From Candidatus Woesearchaeota archaeon (lineage in GTDB: Archaea > Nanobdellota > Nanobdellia > Woesearchaeales > WJKV01), in assembly GCA_014728875.1 (NCBI GenBank), contig WJKV01000045.1, positions 1 to 17,828 of the forward strand: a stretch of 17,828 nt of DNA, in the 5' to 3' direction. Of this stretch, positions 1 to 7,700 are shown piece after piece; position 1 is the first letter of the stretch; every line of letters begins with the position of its first letter. The notes under the pieces were generated by a model that saw only the letters and a program-made list of their open reading frames with translations, was not told the origin of the DNA and made no database searches. The position numbers were made by a program, and so were the translations under genes.

Positions 1-1
1 T

Positions 2-1135
2 ACCTATGAAGGAAAGCTTGAGCTTGTCAACAAGATACACAACATAATTGTAGACTTCAACGGAAGGGTCGCAATGCTGGGCAGGAACTATGATGAATCC
101 AAGAAAGAGCTTGAGGATTACAGGACAGAGACACAGGCAAAGCTTGAAGGTCTTAACAAGCAGCTTGCAGAGACGCAGAAATCTTTGGCAGACACAGAAG
201 CCTCGTTAAGGACGGCGAACAATCTGACAGAAGAACAGAAGACACAGCTGGAGACATACAAAAAAGAAGCAGGAGCCCTGCAGGGCAGGATAACTGCAGC
301 CCAGGAAGAAGTGAAAAAGATACCGGGACTTGAAGAGAAGATAAGCGAACTGAAACAAAACAATGAGAAGCTTCAGACTGCAAGGGACGAAGCTCTGCAG
401 AGGCAGAACAATGCAGAAGAGGCTGCAAAGAAAGCAGAAGCAAGGACAGCTGAGCTTGAAAAGACGCTCCAGGGCGCGAAAAAAGACCTGGAAGAAGCCG
501 CAAGGCAGTATGAGCGAATAGAGAAGTCTTTGGAAGAGACAAAAGAAAAACTTTCCGGCTATGAAAGCCTTCAGACAGCACACAGCATGATAAGACGGTC
601 CTATCAGAGGCTTATGACACATCTTAATGCAAGGATAGTCAGGCTGCCTGAGACGATCGGCGACAGGATAACTCCTGAGGATGACAAGACATATTTTGAA
701 GGAATGCTCGGACAGCTGCACGGCGATTACCAGAGCATGAGACTCTATGTCATGCCTGACGAAGAAGGAAAAGACAGGCCGTTCGTTGAAGTGAGGAGGA
801 TGGTGGACGGCAAAAGAAAGACAGAATTCGTCGACATCAATGCAGACGAATTCAGCAGGATCAACAAAGGCCTGGAACGAGCTTTCGAAGTGCAGAACGA
901 AGCCTACAGGAAACAGGTCTATAATGCATTCTCATTGTTCATGTACGAGCATTTTGTAAGGCGCGGAAATGACGAATACAAGGCGACTTTCGGAGAGATG
1001 CTCGAAGAAGTGAGGGGAAGGGTAAAGAATCCAGAAATAGATGTAAGAGAGATGCTTGTGAGATCTATCCCTGCTTACAAAGAATATACAAATGAAGATT
1101 CTATAGAACTTCCAAATCCGTTCAGGAAGAAATAG
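2..1135 (+). CDS. Coiled-coil protein with uncharacterised C-terminal domain, paralogue 1 (5' end missing)
   Basis: The frame is open from base 2 to the TAG at 1133-1135 (377 residues seen), so the gene starts upstream of the window. The ATG at 74 is probably internal: the residues before it (TYEGKLELVNKIHNII) align with HYTGDIEQVKRLYAVV, well inside the next gene's product. By analogy with its two neighbours it should begin with a signal peptide, which is not visible here. Roughly the first 200 visible residues are a charged E/K/Q-rich coiled coil. From about base 637 to the end is a conserved domain shared with the next two genes, with landmarks IGDRITPEDDKTYF, RKQVYNAFSLFMYEHFV, a NPEIDVREML segment and the tail LPNPFRKK. 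Probably an extracytoplasmic structural or adhesion protein, but that is inference; I do not recognise the domain. Confidence 0.85.
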   Translation, partial: TYEGKLELVNKIHNIIVDFNGRVAMLGRNYDESKKELEDYRTETQAKLEGLNKQLAETQKSLADTEASLRTANNLTEEQKTQLETYKKEAGALQGRITAAQEEVKKIPGLEEKISELKQNNEKLQTARDEALQRQNNAEEAAKKAEARTAELEKTLQGAKKDLEEAARQYERIEKSLEETKEKLSGYESLQTAHSMIRRSYQRLMTHLNARIVRLPETIGDRITPEDDKTYFEGMLGQLHGDYQSMRLYVMPDEEGKDRPFVEVRRMVDGKRKTEFVDINADEFSRINKGLERAFEVQNEAYRKQVYNAFSLFMYEHFVRRGNDEYKATFGEMLEEVRGRVKNPEIDVREMLVRSIPAYKEYTNEDSIELPNPFRKK

Positions 1136-1141
1136 AGCTAA

Positions 1142-1152
1142 ATTTTATAAAC
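1142..1152 (+). promoter_or_regulatory. TATA box for the second coiled-coil gene
   Basis: An A/T box (TTTTATAAAC) is centred about 28 bp before the ATG at 1176, in the 40-bp gap after the first gene. Archaeal transcription starts about 25-27 bp downstream of the TATA centre, so the transcript should begin at or next to the start codon. No Shine-Dalgarno sequence precedes the ATG, which fits leaderless translation. Confidence 0.55.
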
Positions 1153-1175
1153 AATCTATATTGATTTGTTTCTCT

Positions 1176-2108
1176 ATGACTTTGGGAAGATTACTGCTTA
1201 CTCTTTGTGCTGCAGGCGGAGCAGGTCTAAGTGCTGGCCAGGCGCTTGCGCAGGAAGCTGATCCTGAGAATTATAAAGAAGTATTAGAAGAAATCACTCG
1301 GCACATGGACAGTACACAAACGAATATCGACAAGATAGTGCGCGGCGACATGAAGCTTCATTATACAGGAGATATAGAACAGGTGAAGAGGCTTTATGCT
1401 GTTGTCGAGGAGTTCAATGAAAGAATCGAGAGGGCAAGAAAGGCGGGCGCATATTCTTTAAGGATGTATCAAGAGAAGTTCGAAGAATTTCTTGAGGAAA
1501 GAGTAGAAGGAATGCAACAGAAACTTGATGAGTCTGAAACAAAAGCAAGAGCATTGGAAAAAGAAGTCCGCAATCTGAAAGATTTTATACAGACTTATAG
1601 AGGCGCGAACCTTGTTCTGCTGCCTCCTGTGATAGGCAATCTGATAACGCCTGAAGCTGACAAGGAGTATTTCGGCGGCATATTTAACCAATGGTGCGGC
1701 GAGTTCGAAGGAATCAGGGTGTATTTCACAAGACACGGTGTCAGCCCAAAGAGATTCCTTGAGGTGAGAAAGAAAGTCGACGGAGAGATCCATGTATTTT
1801 ACGAAGACATGCTTGAATTCCAGTTCGAAAAGGTAATAGAAGGCATCGGAAAAGCATATGCTGCACAGGAAGAGATCTACAGGAAACAAGTGCGAAATGC
1901 TTACCAGCTGTTCATGTACGATCATTTTGTAAAAGACGGACATGACCGGTTCGACGGAACCTTCGGAGACATCCTGGATTATCTGAGAGAAACAATAGGC
2001 AACCCAAGGATTGACGTAAAAAAGATGCTGATAAAATCAATGCCTGGCTATCAGAACTACAAAGATGAAGATCCAGTTCCGATAGAGAATCCGTTCAAGA
2101 AGAAGTAG
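1176..2108 (+). CDS. Exported coiled-coil protein with uncharacterised C-terminal domain, paralogue 2
   Basis: 310 residues. I chose the ATG at 1176 over the in-frame TTG at 1161 because its product (MTLGRLLLTL...) matches the start of the third gene (MNLGRLTLTL...) and because the TATA box lies at leaderless distance. A signal peptide spans residues 1 to about 25, ending in ALA before QEA, a signal peptidase I-type site with no lipobox Cys. Residues about 30-145 are helical coiled coil. Residues about 145-310 are the family domain: IGNLITPEADKEYF, then an LEVRKKVDG strand-like stretch, then RKQVRNAYQLFMYDHFV, and the tail IENPFKKK. There is no membrane anchor after the signal peptide, so the mature protein is expected outside the membrane. 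The 3' end is almost identical to the end of the third gene (bases 1896-2105 against 3302-3511). The function is unknown. Confidence 0.88.
   Translation: MTLGRLLLTLCAAGGAGLSAGQALAQEADPENYKEVLEEITRHMDSTQTNIDKIVRGDMKLHYTGDIEQVKRLYAVVEEFNERIERARKAGAYSLRMYQEKFEEFLEERVEGMQQKLDESETKARALEKEVRNLKDFIQTYRGANLVLLPPVIGNLITPEADKEYFGGIFNQWCGEFEGIRVYFTRHGVSPKRFLEVRKKVDGEIHVFYEDMLEFQFEKVIEGIGKAYAAQEEIYRKQVRNAYQLFMYDHFVKDGHDRFDGTFGDILDYLRETIGNPRIDVKKMLIKSMPGYQNYKDEDPVPIENPFKKK
1896..2105 (+). repeat. 210-bp direct repeat, copy A (end of paralogue 2)
   Basis: This segment matches 3302-3511 with about 11 mismatches in 210 bp by hand alignment (about 95% identity), with no gaps. The flanking parts of the two genes are far more diverged. 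The mismatches are mostly purine or pyrimidine transitions. Confidence 0.9.
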
Positions 2109-2115
2109 CATAAGC

Positions 2116-2136
2116 TTTAAATAATTCTTTAAATAA
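2116..2136 (+). promoter_or_regulatory. Duplicated TATA box for the third coiled-coil gene
   Basis: Two copies of TTTAAATAATT lie 12 bp apart (2116-2126 and 2128-2138) in the 38-bp gap between the second and third genes. The first box is centred about 27 bp before the ATG at 2147, which predicts a leaderless transcript. The second is too close to serve that start in the standard way, so it may be a duplicated or decoy box. No Shine-Dalgarno is present. Confidence 0.55.
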
Positions 2137-2146
2137 TTATATCCCC

Positions 2147-3526
2147 ATGAATTTGGGAAGACTGACACTTACGCTTTTTTTTACAAGTGCATTGGGTTTA
2201 AGCACAGCAGATGCTCTTGCGCAGGAAATTCCTTCTACACCGCCTGGCAAACCAAAGACAGAGGGAGAAGAAACGCCTGGTGAAAAGAAAGAAGAAAGAA
2301 CTTTAAATGAAGTTTTTACAGAAGCGCTTGTCAGGGGATGGGATGTTACATTTAGCGAATGGTGCTTTGAACACAATATAGAGAAAAGGAAAAAATGGAA
2401 TGAAAGGCGCAAAAAAGATCCTGCTTCTTTGCCAAGATGGAATACTTATGAAAATTCACATTATGTGCAAATCCCCTGGCTTATGAACGAAGACAATTAT
2501 ATTGGTTCTTGGGAAGATTATCTACTATTTGATAAGTTGTTCGAGCAGCAATTCGGAGAGAATTTCAACAGAGCGCGACTATACGTAAGAACGGGAGAGG
2601 ATGGAAAAGAAACGCCTTTCCTCGAAATCAGGATCGGCTGGGAAGATGAATTGAAGTTAGAAGACATATCTAATGAGTTTTACCAGAGAATAATTACAGT
2701 TATCAATCAACAAAGAAAAAAACAGGAAGAATTTTTCACGAGATGGGTGTTCGGTGAATATGTTTCCTATTTGAAATCCTGCTTTAGCCAATGCCAAGAA
2801 CATATTTACCGCGCAAAATTCGGAGAAATAGTAAGAGAATTAGAGAAAAGGATTACTGATGACAAGATTGATGTGAGAGCGAGACTGATCCAAGCTTTTC
2901 CTCAGTATGCAAATCTCGGCGATGATGACGTTATTGAAATACCTAATACATTAGAATTAGAGAAAAAGTTTGCAGAACTAGAGAGGCAGGCTAGCCGATT
3001 CTATAATCTATACAAGAACCAAGTGCTGGAAAATATAAAATTGGAAGAAGAGCTGGCGGGATTGAGGAAAGCAAAAGAAACAGGCGAGCCAGGCCAGTCC
3101 CAGGATGCTTTGGATACACGAATCCAGGAGCTTGAAGAACAGATAAAAAAATTAAGAACAGAAAATCAGGAGATAATGGGAGGCAGAAATCCAGAAATAC
3201 AGGCAGAGATGGCCCGGTTGAGGGAGACGAGAGAAGCATATGAAAAGAAAATGGCCCGATTAGAAGCAGCAAATATTGAGGCTCAAAGAAAACAGGTCTA
3301 TAATGCTTACCAGCTGTTCATGTACGATCATTTTGTAAAAGACAGACACGACCGGTTCGACGGAACCTTCGGAGACATCCTGAATTATCTGAGAGAAACA
3401 ATAGGCAACCCAAGGATCGACGTGAGAGAGATGCTGATTAAATCAATGCCGGGCTATCAGAACTACAAAGATGAAGATCCAGTTCCGATAGAGAATCCGT
3501 TCAGGAAGAAAGAAGAAAAGAAATAA
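2147..3526 (+). CDS. Exported coiled-coil protein with one and a half family domains, paralogue 3
   Basis: 459 residues with a leaderless ATG. The signal peptide is residues 1 to about 26 (ADALA before QEIPS), followed by a P/E/K-rich linker. Residues about 106-270 are a diverged full copy of the family domain: RARLYVRTGEDGKETPFLEI corresponds to RLYVMPDEEGKDRPFVEV in the first gene, and KIDVRARLIQAFPQY with a D-V-I-E-I-P-N tail corresponds to the conserved end. Residues about 270-385 are a long coiled coil with a Q/E/R/K heptad-like pattern. Residues about 386-459 are a second copy of only the C-terminal half of the domain (YNAYQLFMYDHFV to IENPFRKK), nearly identical to the second gene's end. 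Cysteines occur in the first copy (SCFSQC), which is unusual for the family here. It ends directly against the convergent gap gene. The function is unknown; an extracytoplasmic structural role is inferred. Confidence 0.88.
   Translation: MNLGRLTLTLFFTSALGLSTADALAQEIPSTPPGKPKTEGEETPGEKKEERTLNEVFTEALVRGWDVTFSEWCFEHNIEKRKKWNERRKKDPASLPRWNTYENSHYVQIPWLMNEDNYIGSWEDYLLFDKLFEQQFGENFNRARLYVRTGEDGKETPFLEIRIGWEDELKLEDISNEFYQRIITVINQQRKKQEEFFTRWVFGEYVSYLKSCFSQCQEHIYRAKFGEIVRELEKRITDDKIDVRARLIQAFPQYANLGDDDVIEIPNTLELEKKFAELERQASRFYNLYKNQVLENIKLEEELAGLRKAKETGEPGQSQDALDTRIQELEEQIKKLRTENQEIMGGRNPEIQAEMARLRETREAYEKKMARLEAANIEAQRKQVYNAYQLFMYDHFVKDRHDRFDGTFGDILNYLRETIGNPRIDVREMLIKSMPGYQNYKDEDPVPIENPFRKKEEKK
3302..3511 (+). 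repeat. 210-bp direct repeat, copy B (end of paralogue 3)
   Basis: Partner of 1896-2105 (about 95% identity by hand count). It encodes the C-terminal half of the family domain. It stops 15 bp before the end of the gene, where paralogue 3 carries an extra EEKK tail. The pattern is consistent with gene conversion or a recent modular duplication. Confidence 0.9.
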
Positions 3527-4525
3527 CTACATCATCTTCATCATGTCGACCATTCTGCGGGAATAGCCCCACTCATTGTCGTACCATGCAATTATCTTTA
3601 CCCATCTGTTTCCCAGCAGCATTGTTGCATGGCTGTCGTATATCGCGCTGAATTCTGTGCCTATCACATCAGACGACACAATAGGATCCTCTGAGTAATC
3701 TATGATTCCTTTGTATTTTTTGCTCGCAGCGTTCTTGAAGGTCTTGTTCAGCAGTTCTTTGCTTACCGGCTTCTTCAGCTGGCAGACTAAATCGATCACG
3801 CTCCCGTCAGGAGTGGGGACTCTTATTGCAAGACCGTCCATCCTTCCTTTCAGTTGAGGTATGACTTTTGTTGTTGCGATCGCAGCTCCTGTCGATGTAG
3901 GAATCATGTTTATGGCAGCAGCCCTTCCCCTCCTTGGATCCTTGTGATGCGGAAGATCAAGAACCCGCTGGTCATTCGTATAGCTGTGAACAGTTGTCAA
4001 AAATGCCTTATCAATCCCAAAATTATCATTGAGGACTTTCGCAACAGGCGCGACACAATTTGTTGTGCAGCTTTCGTTGCTCACTATCGTATGCTTTTTC
4101 TTGTTATAATCTTTGTGGTTCACACCATAGACAACATCAAAGTCGACTTCGTCTTTTGCAGGAGCAGAAAGAAGCACCTTTTTTGCTCCGGATGTGATGT
4201 GCTGCATACATAACTGTCTTGTCCTGAACACGCCTGTGCATTCTGCAACAACATCGACTTTCAGGTCTGCCCAGGGCAATTTTGTAGGATCCTTTTCCTG
4301 GAAATACGGATATTTTTTTCCATTCACAATCAAAGAACCCTTGCCCGGCTTCACAGTGCCTGGAAACCTTCCATGCACACTGTCATATTTCAGCAGGTTG
4401 CACATGACTTCCGGACCTGTAGGATTGTTCAAAGCCACGACCTTCAGTTTAGGATGCTTCAATGCTATCCTGAAGACCAGCCTTCCTATCCTCCCAAACC
4501 CGTTTATCGCGATCCGTGTGGCCAT
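3527..4525 (-). CDS. gap: Glyceraldehyde-3-phosphate dehydrogenase, bacterial-type (class I)
   Basis: 332 residues, full length for class I GAPDH. The cytosolic enzyme oxidatively phosphorylates glyceraldehyde-3-phosphate to 1,3-bisphosphoglycerate using NAD(P). Visible hallmarks are the Rossmann start INGFGRIGR (residues 7-15), KYDSVHGRF, the catalytic SNESCTTNC with Cys153, the catalytic His180 in TTVHSY, the phosphate-binding IPTSTGAA, RVPTPDGS, and the C-terminal WYDNEWGYS. At the cofactor position where NAD-specific enzymes usually carry Asp (VND), this protein has Asn34 (LNN); Pro is kept in LDLPH. That mix leaves NAD or NADP preference open. The start is supported by AGAGGT about 4 nt upstream on the minus strand and a TATA box beyond it. 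Most archaea use the distinct class II enzyme, so transfer from bacteria is likely. The stop codon abuts the stop of the convergent coiled-coil gene. Confidence 0.97.
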   Translation of the reverse strand: MATRIAINGFGRIGRLVFRIALKHPKLKVVALNNPTGPEVMCNLLKYDSVHGRFPGTVKPGKGSLIVNGKKYPYFQEKDPTKLPWADLKVDVVAECTGVFRTRQLCMQHITSGAKKVLLSAPAKDEVDFDVVYGVNHKDYNKKKHTIVSNESCTTNCVAPVAKVLNDNFGIDKAFLTTVHSYTNDQRVLDLPHHKDPRRGRAAAINMIPTSTGAAIATTKVIPQLKGRMDGLAIRVPTPDGSVIDLVCQLKKPVSKELLNKTFKNAASKKYKGIIDYSEDPIVSSDVIGTEFSAIYDSHATMLLGNRWVKIIAWYDNEWGYSRRMVDMMKMM

Positions 4526-4529
4526 TATT

Positions 4530-4570
4530 ACCTCTTTTTTAAATATGAGAGAGACTGTCCTATATAATCT
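4530..4570 (-). promoter_or_regulatory. Promoter and ribosome binding site of gap
   Basis: Read on the minus strand, a TATA box (AGATTATATAGG, 4570-4559) is followed about 27 bp later by the predicted transcription start and then AGAGGT (4535-4530), a Shine-Dalgarno sequence 4 nt before the ATG at 4525. Unlike the neighbouring coiled-coil genes, gap therefore appears to have a short leader with an SD. Confidence 0.6.
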
Positions 4571-4600
4571 TCCATTTTAACTGACAAGTGATAATTTCAG

Positions 4601-4617
4601 GCAAAGTTTAAATATAT
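4601..4617 (+). promoter_or_regulatory. Upstream TATA box (distal promoter for the large surface protein)
   Basis: GCAAAG followed by TTTAAATATAT (4607-4617) fits an archaeal BRE plus TATA. A start about 26 bp downstream would give a leader of roughly 145 nt for the gene at 4781. It lies 58 bp upstream of a second, stronger-looking box. Confidence 0.4.
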
Positions 4618-4618
4618 G

Positions 4619-4659
4619 CGGATATAGACTAAATTGCTACTAATTAATAGTAATATCCG
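4619..4659. promoter_or_regulatory. Inverted repeat between two TATA boxes, candidate operator
   Basis: CGGATAT at 4619-4625 pairs with ATATCCG at 4653-4659. Extending inward, CGGATATAGACTA on the left resembles the reverse complement of the right arm (CGGATATTACTA) with one extra base. An inner TACTA/TAGTA pair sits at 4638-4642 and 4648-4652. The repeat overlaps the start region of the distal promoter and touches the BRE of the proximal one, a suitable place for a regulator. The regulatory role is inferred. Confidence 0.35.
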
Positions 4660-4675
4660 AAAGGTTTATATATAA
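4657..4675 (+). promoter_or_regulatory. Proximal BRE/TATA promoter for the large surface protein
   Basis: CCGAAAGG followed by TTTATATATAA (4665-4675) is a very good archaeal BRE/TATA match. Transcription would start near 4695, giving a leader of about 86 nt. The gene has a purine-rich AGGGGT at 4769-4774, 6 nt before the ATG, that could act as a Shine-Dalgarno sequence. Confidence 0.65.
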
Positions 4676-4780
4676 CCTTATCCTATATGGCAATATTCAG
4701 GGTATATGATAAAAGGGGAGATTCTGATAGCAAGTTAGGCTTTGAGTGATGTTAGACACAGGAATATCAGGGGTTGAAAA

Positions 4781-7700
4781 ATGAGAAAATTTGAAAACAA
4801 AAAATCGATATTATTTCTAGTTGTTGCTCTATTGTCATTTGTTGTTTTTGCTGCTGCAGCTAGTGCACAAGTGTACATAAACGAGGTTTATGTTGATCCT
4901 AACAACCAGGCCAACAGTTTTGTTGAACTGTACAACAACGGAGGTCATGTGAGCCTCATCAACTGGAGGATAGACAGCGCGACCAATACAGGAAACATGC
5001 TCACAGGAACATTGGACAGCAATAACAAATACATCACATTCAACCCCACCCAAGTCGGTTTTAATTTTGCAACCTCTGATGTCTTCAGGCTGTACGATCT
5101 GACAAACAATACTGTTGACACTTTCGCTTATGTAAACGCAACAGGAAACAGTGTCGGAAGAAACCCTGACGGAAACAGCAACATAATCAAGTTCCAGTCG
5201 CCGATAAAACCGACACCTAACATGCCGAACGGAAACCAGAATCCTGTAATTCTTACACCTATCAACCTGATGCTGAACGAGGATTTCAGTTCTCAACTGT
5301 TCAGCCTTACAAATTATGAATCTGATTTTGAAGACGGACCTGCTGCTGTAGGAAACAATCTTGTATGGAATGTGCAGTCATACAACACTTCATACTTCAG
5401 CAATGTGAACATGGTCAACCCGACAAGCGCAGACATACTGCGGATACAGGGAAGGCCAGATGTCTACGGCACAACAAACATACTATTGCAGCTGACAGAC
5501 AGCCTCAGCGCCACAACGACTGCAAACCTGACAGTCACAATAAGCCCTGTGAACGACGCGCCTGTGATAAACAGCAACCTTAGCAGGACAGTGCAGGAAG
5601 ACATCCCTGTAACAATAGACCTGACAAATATTGTGCAGGATGTTGATGACACCTTTGCGACCTTGACACTGGGCGACAACAGCCAGTATGTCACAACAAG
5701 CAAGACAAACACAACTGCAAACATGACTTACAATTATGTGAATCCTATCGGAAGCGAAGTATTCACTTTCCAGGTCACTGACAGCGGCAGCCTGACAGCC
5801 AGCCAGCCAGTACAAGTTACTGTCACTGCAACAGACCTGATGGCATACTTCACGTCAGGAACAATATCAATGAATATCGCAGAGGATGCGAATGCGGCAA
5901 CATATGATTTGTCAACAATAACTGATAATGACGGCGAGACAGAAAACATAACTTACAGTGTTGTGAGCGAACTTGCAAGCGAAGTTGACTGCAATGTCAC
6001 GAACAACATACTCACATACCAGCCTGCCCCTGATTTCGCAGGAACAGGCATGAATGCTGCGAACTGCCTGATACAAGTGAATGACCCTAATTCACAGTCA
6101 ATCAGGACAAGGACAAATACGGCTGGCACAGATCCTGCAAGTTCACAGCAGGTCAGATTCATCTTTGATGTCGGCGGAAGCAATGATCCTGTGCAGTACA
6201 TAGGAACAGTGACAAATTTCACATTCCCTGAAAATACAAACTATACAGTCGACATGACACAGATGTTCAGCGATGCTGATAACAGCACATTGATATACAG
6301 CGCAACATTCGGAACAGGAATACAGAATGTCACTTTCAGCGGAACAACCGCAACAATCATCCCTGTGCCAGAATGGAGCGGAATGACAAGCGTAACTTTC
6401 GGAGCGAGCGACGGTTCTACAAGCGCAAGCAGCGGAAGCATTCCAGTTAACATAACATTTGTGAATGACAATGCACCTGTAATAAGCCAGCTGCCTACAA
6501 TCACATTCCAGGAAAACAGCTATAACAACAGCATCAACCTGACAAATTATATCAATGATCCAGACACTGCATTCGCTGACCTGAACATCACTTTTGTCAA
6601 TGTTGACAGCAATCTTATTGTGCGCCATGATCCAGGAGACATACTTTATGTCGGAGCTGTCCCTAACTGGAACGGTGAAAGCGATTTCATAATCAGGGTG
6701 GATGACGGTGCGAATGCCGCACTGGGAAATGTGCATGTGAGCGTGAACGGATCGAACAATGCGCCTACATCGCCTATATTGACAAGCCCTGTTAACGGCG
6801 CTGCATTGAATGTTGAAAGCAACAACCCTGTTGTGGATTTCGAATGGGGACAGAGCTATGATGATTCTAGCTCGCTGACATATACTTTAAAGATACAGCC
6901 GTACATGTATGATGTTGATGCACTGCCTGCATTGGTCAAGGTTAACCTTGCAGATCCGCAGATCATAACACAAAGCGCAACAAGCGCGACTGTGACCCTG
7001 AACTTTTTGAGGAACAATGCATTGTACGACTGGACAGTCACTGCGTCTGACGGAGAATATAATGCAACAAGCAGCACATATACGTTCACTGCTGTCACAA
7101 ATTTCCCGCCGACAATCGACACTTTCACACCGGACCAGTCAGTAATAACGATCAATGAGGGGGAAGAGATACAATTCAATCACACGTCCAGCGACCTTGA
7201 CAATGACTATCTTGAATACAGCTGGACATTGGATGACGCAGAAGTTTCAACAGAGGAAAGCTATCTGTTCGAGACAGATTTCGATGATGCAGGAACATAC
7301 ACTGTCGAACTGACAGTGACTGACACATACAGCAGCCAGGAAACTTCAAGGACCGTAACAGTCATCGTGACTGATGTGGACCAGAGAATAAGCTTTGGAG
7401 AGTTTTTCCCTGCATCAGACAACTTTGTGATACATACAAACGGCGAGCAGTTCTTCAACGCAAGCATTGTCAATCCGACAGACCTGCCATTGTCATACAG
7501 ATGGCTGGTTGACGGAGACGAAGTTTCAACTGCGCCGGAATACACACTGCAGTCGAATGGAAACGGCCCATACACTGTGACGCTTGAGGTCACGAGCAGC
7601 CTGAACACAATCATCCACACATGGATTGTGCAGACAAGCAGTGTTCCTGTGACGCAGAGATTCAGCGGATCAATAACTGAATTCGCGCCGGAAGAACTGG

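Noticed and set aside
74..1135. ATG at 74 as the true start of the first gene
   Set aside because: The frame is open upstream to the window edge, and the residues before it align with the interior of the second paralogue.
1161..1175. TTG at 1161 as start of the second coiled-coil gene
   Set aside because: The ATG at 1176 gives a product that matches the third gene's start and is at leaderless distance from the TATA box.
4749..4784. An 11-codon leader frame (MLDTGISGVEK) overlapping the start of the giant surface gene by ATGA
   Set aside because: Coupling is conceivable, but it is very short, has no ribosome binding site and no informative codon pattern. A chance frame is the simpler explanation.
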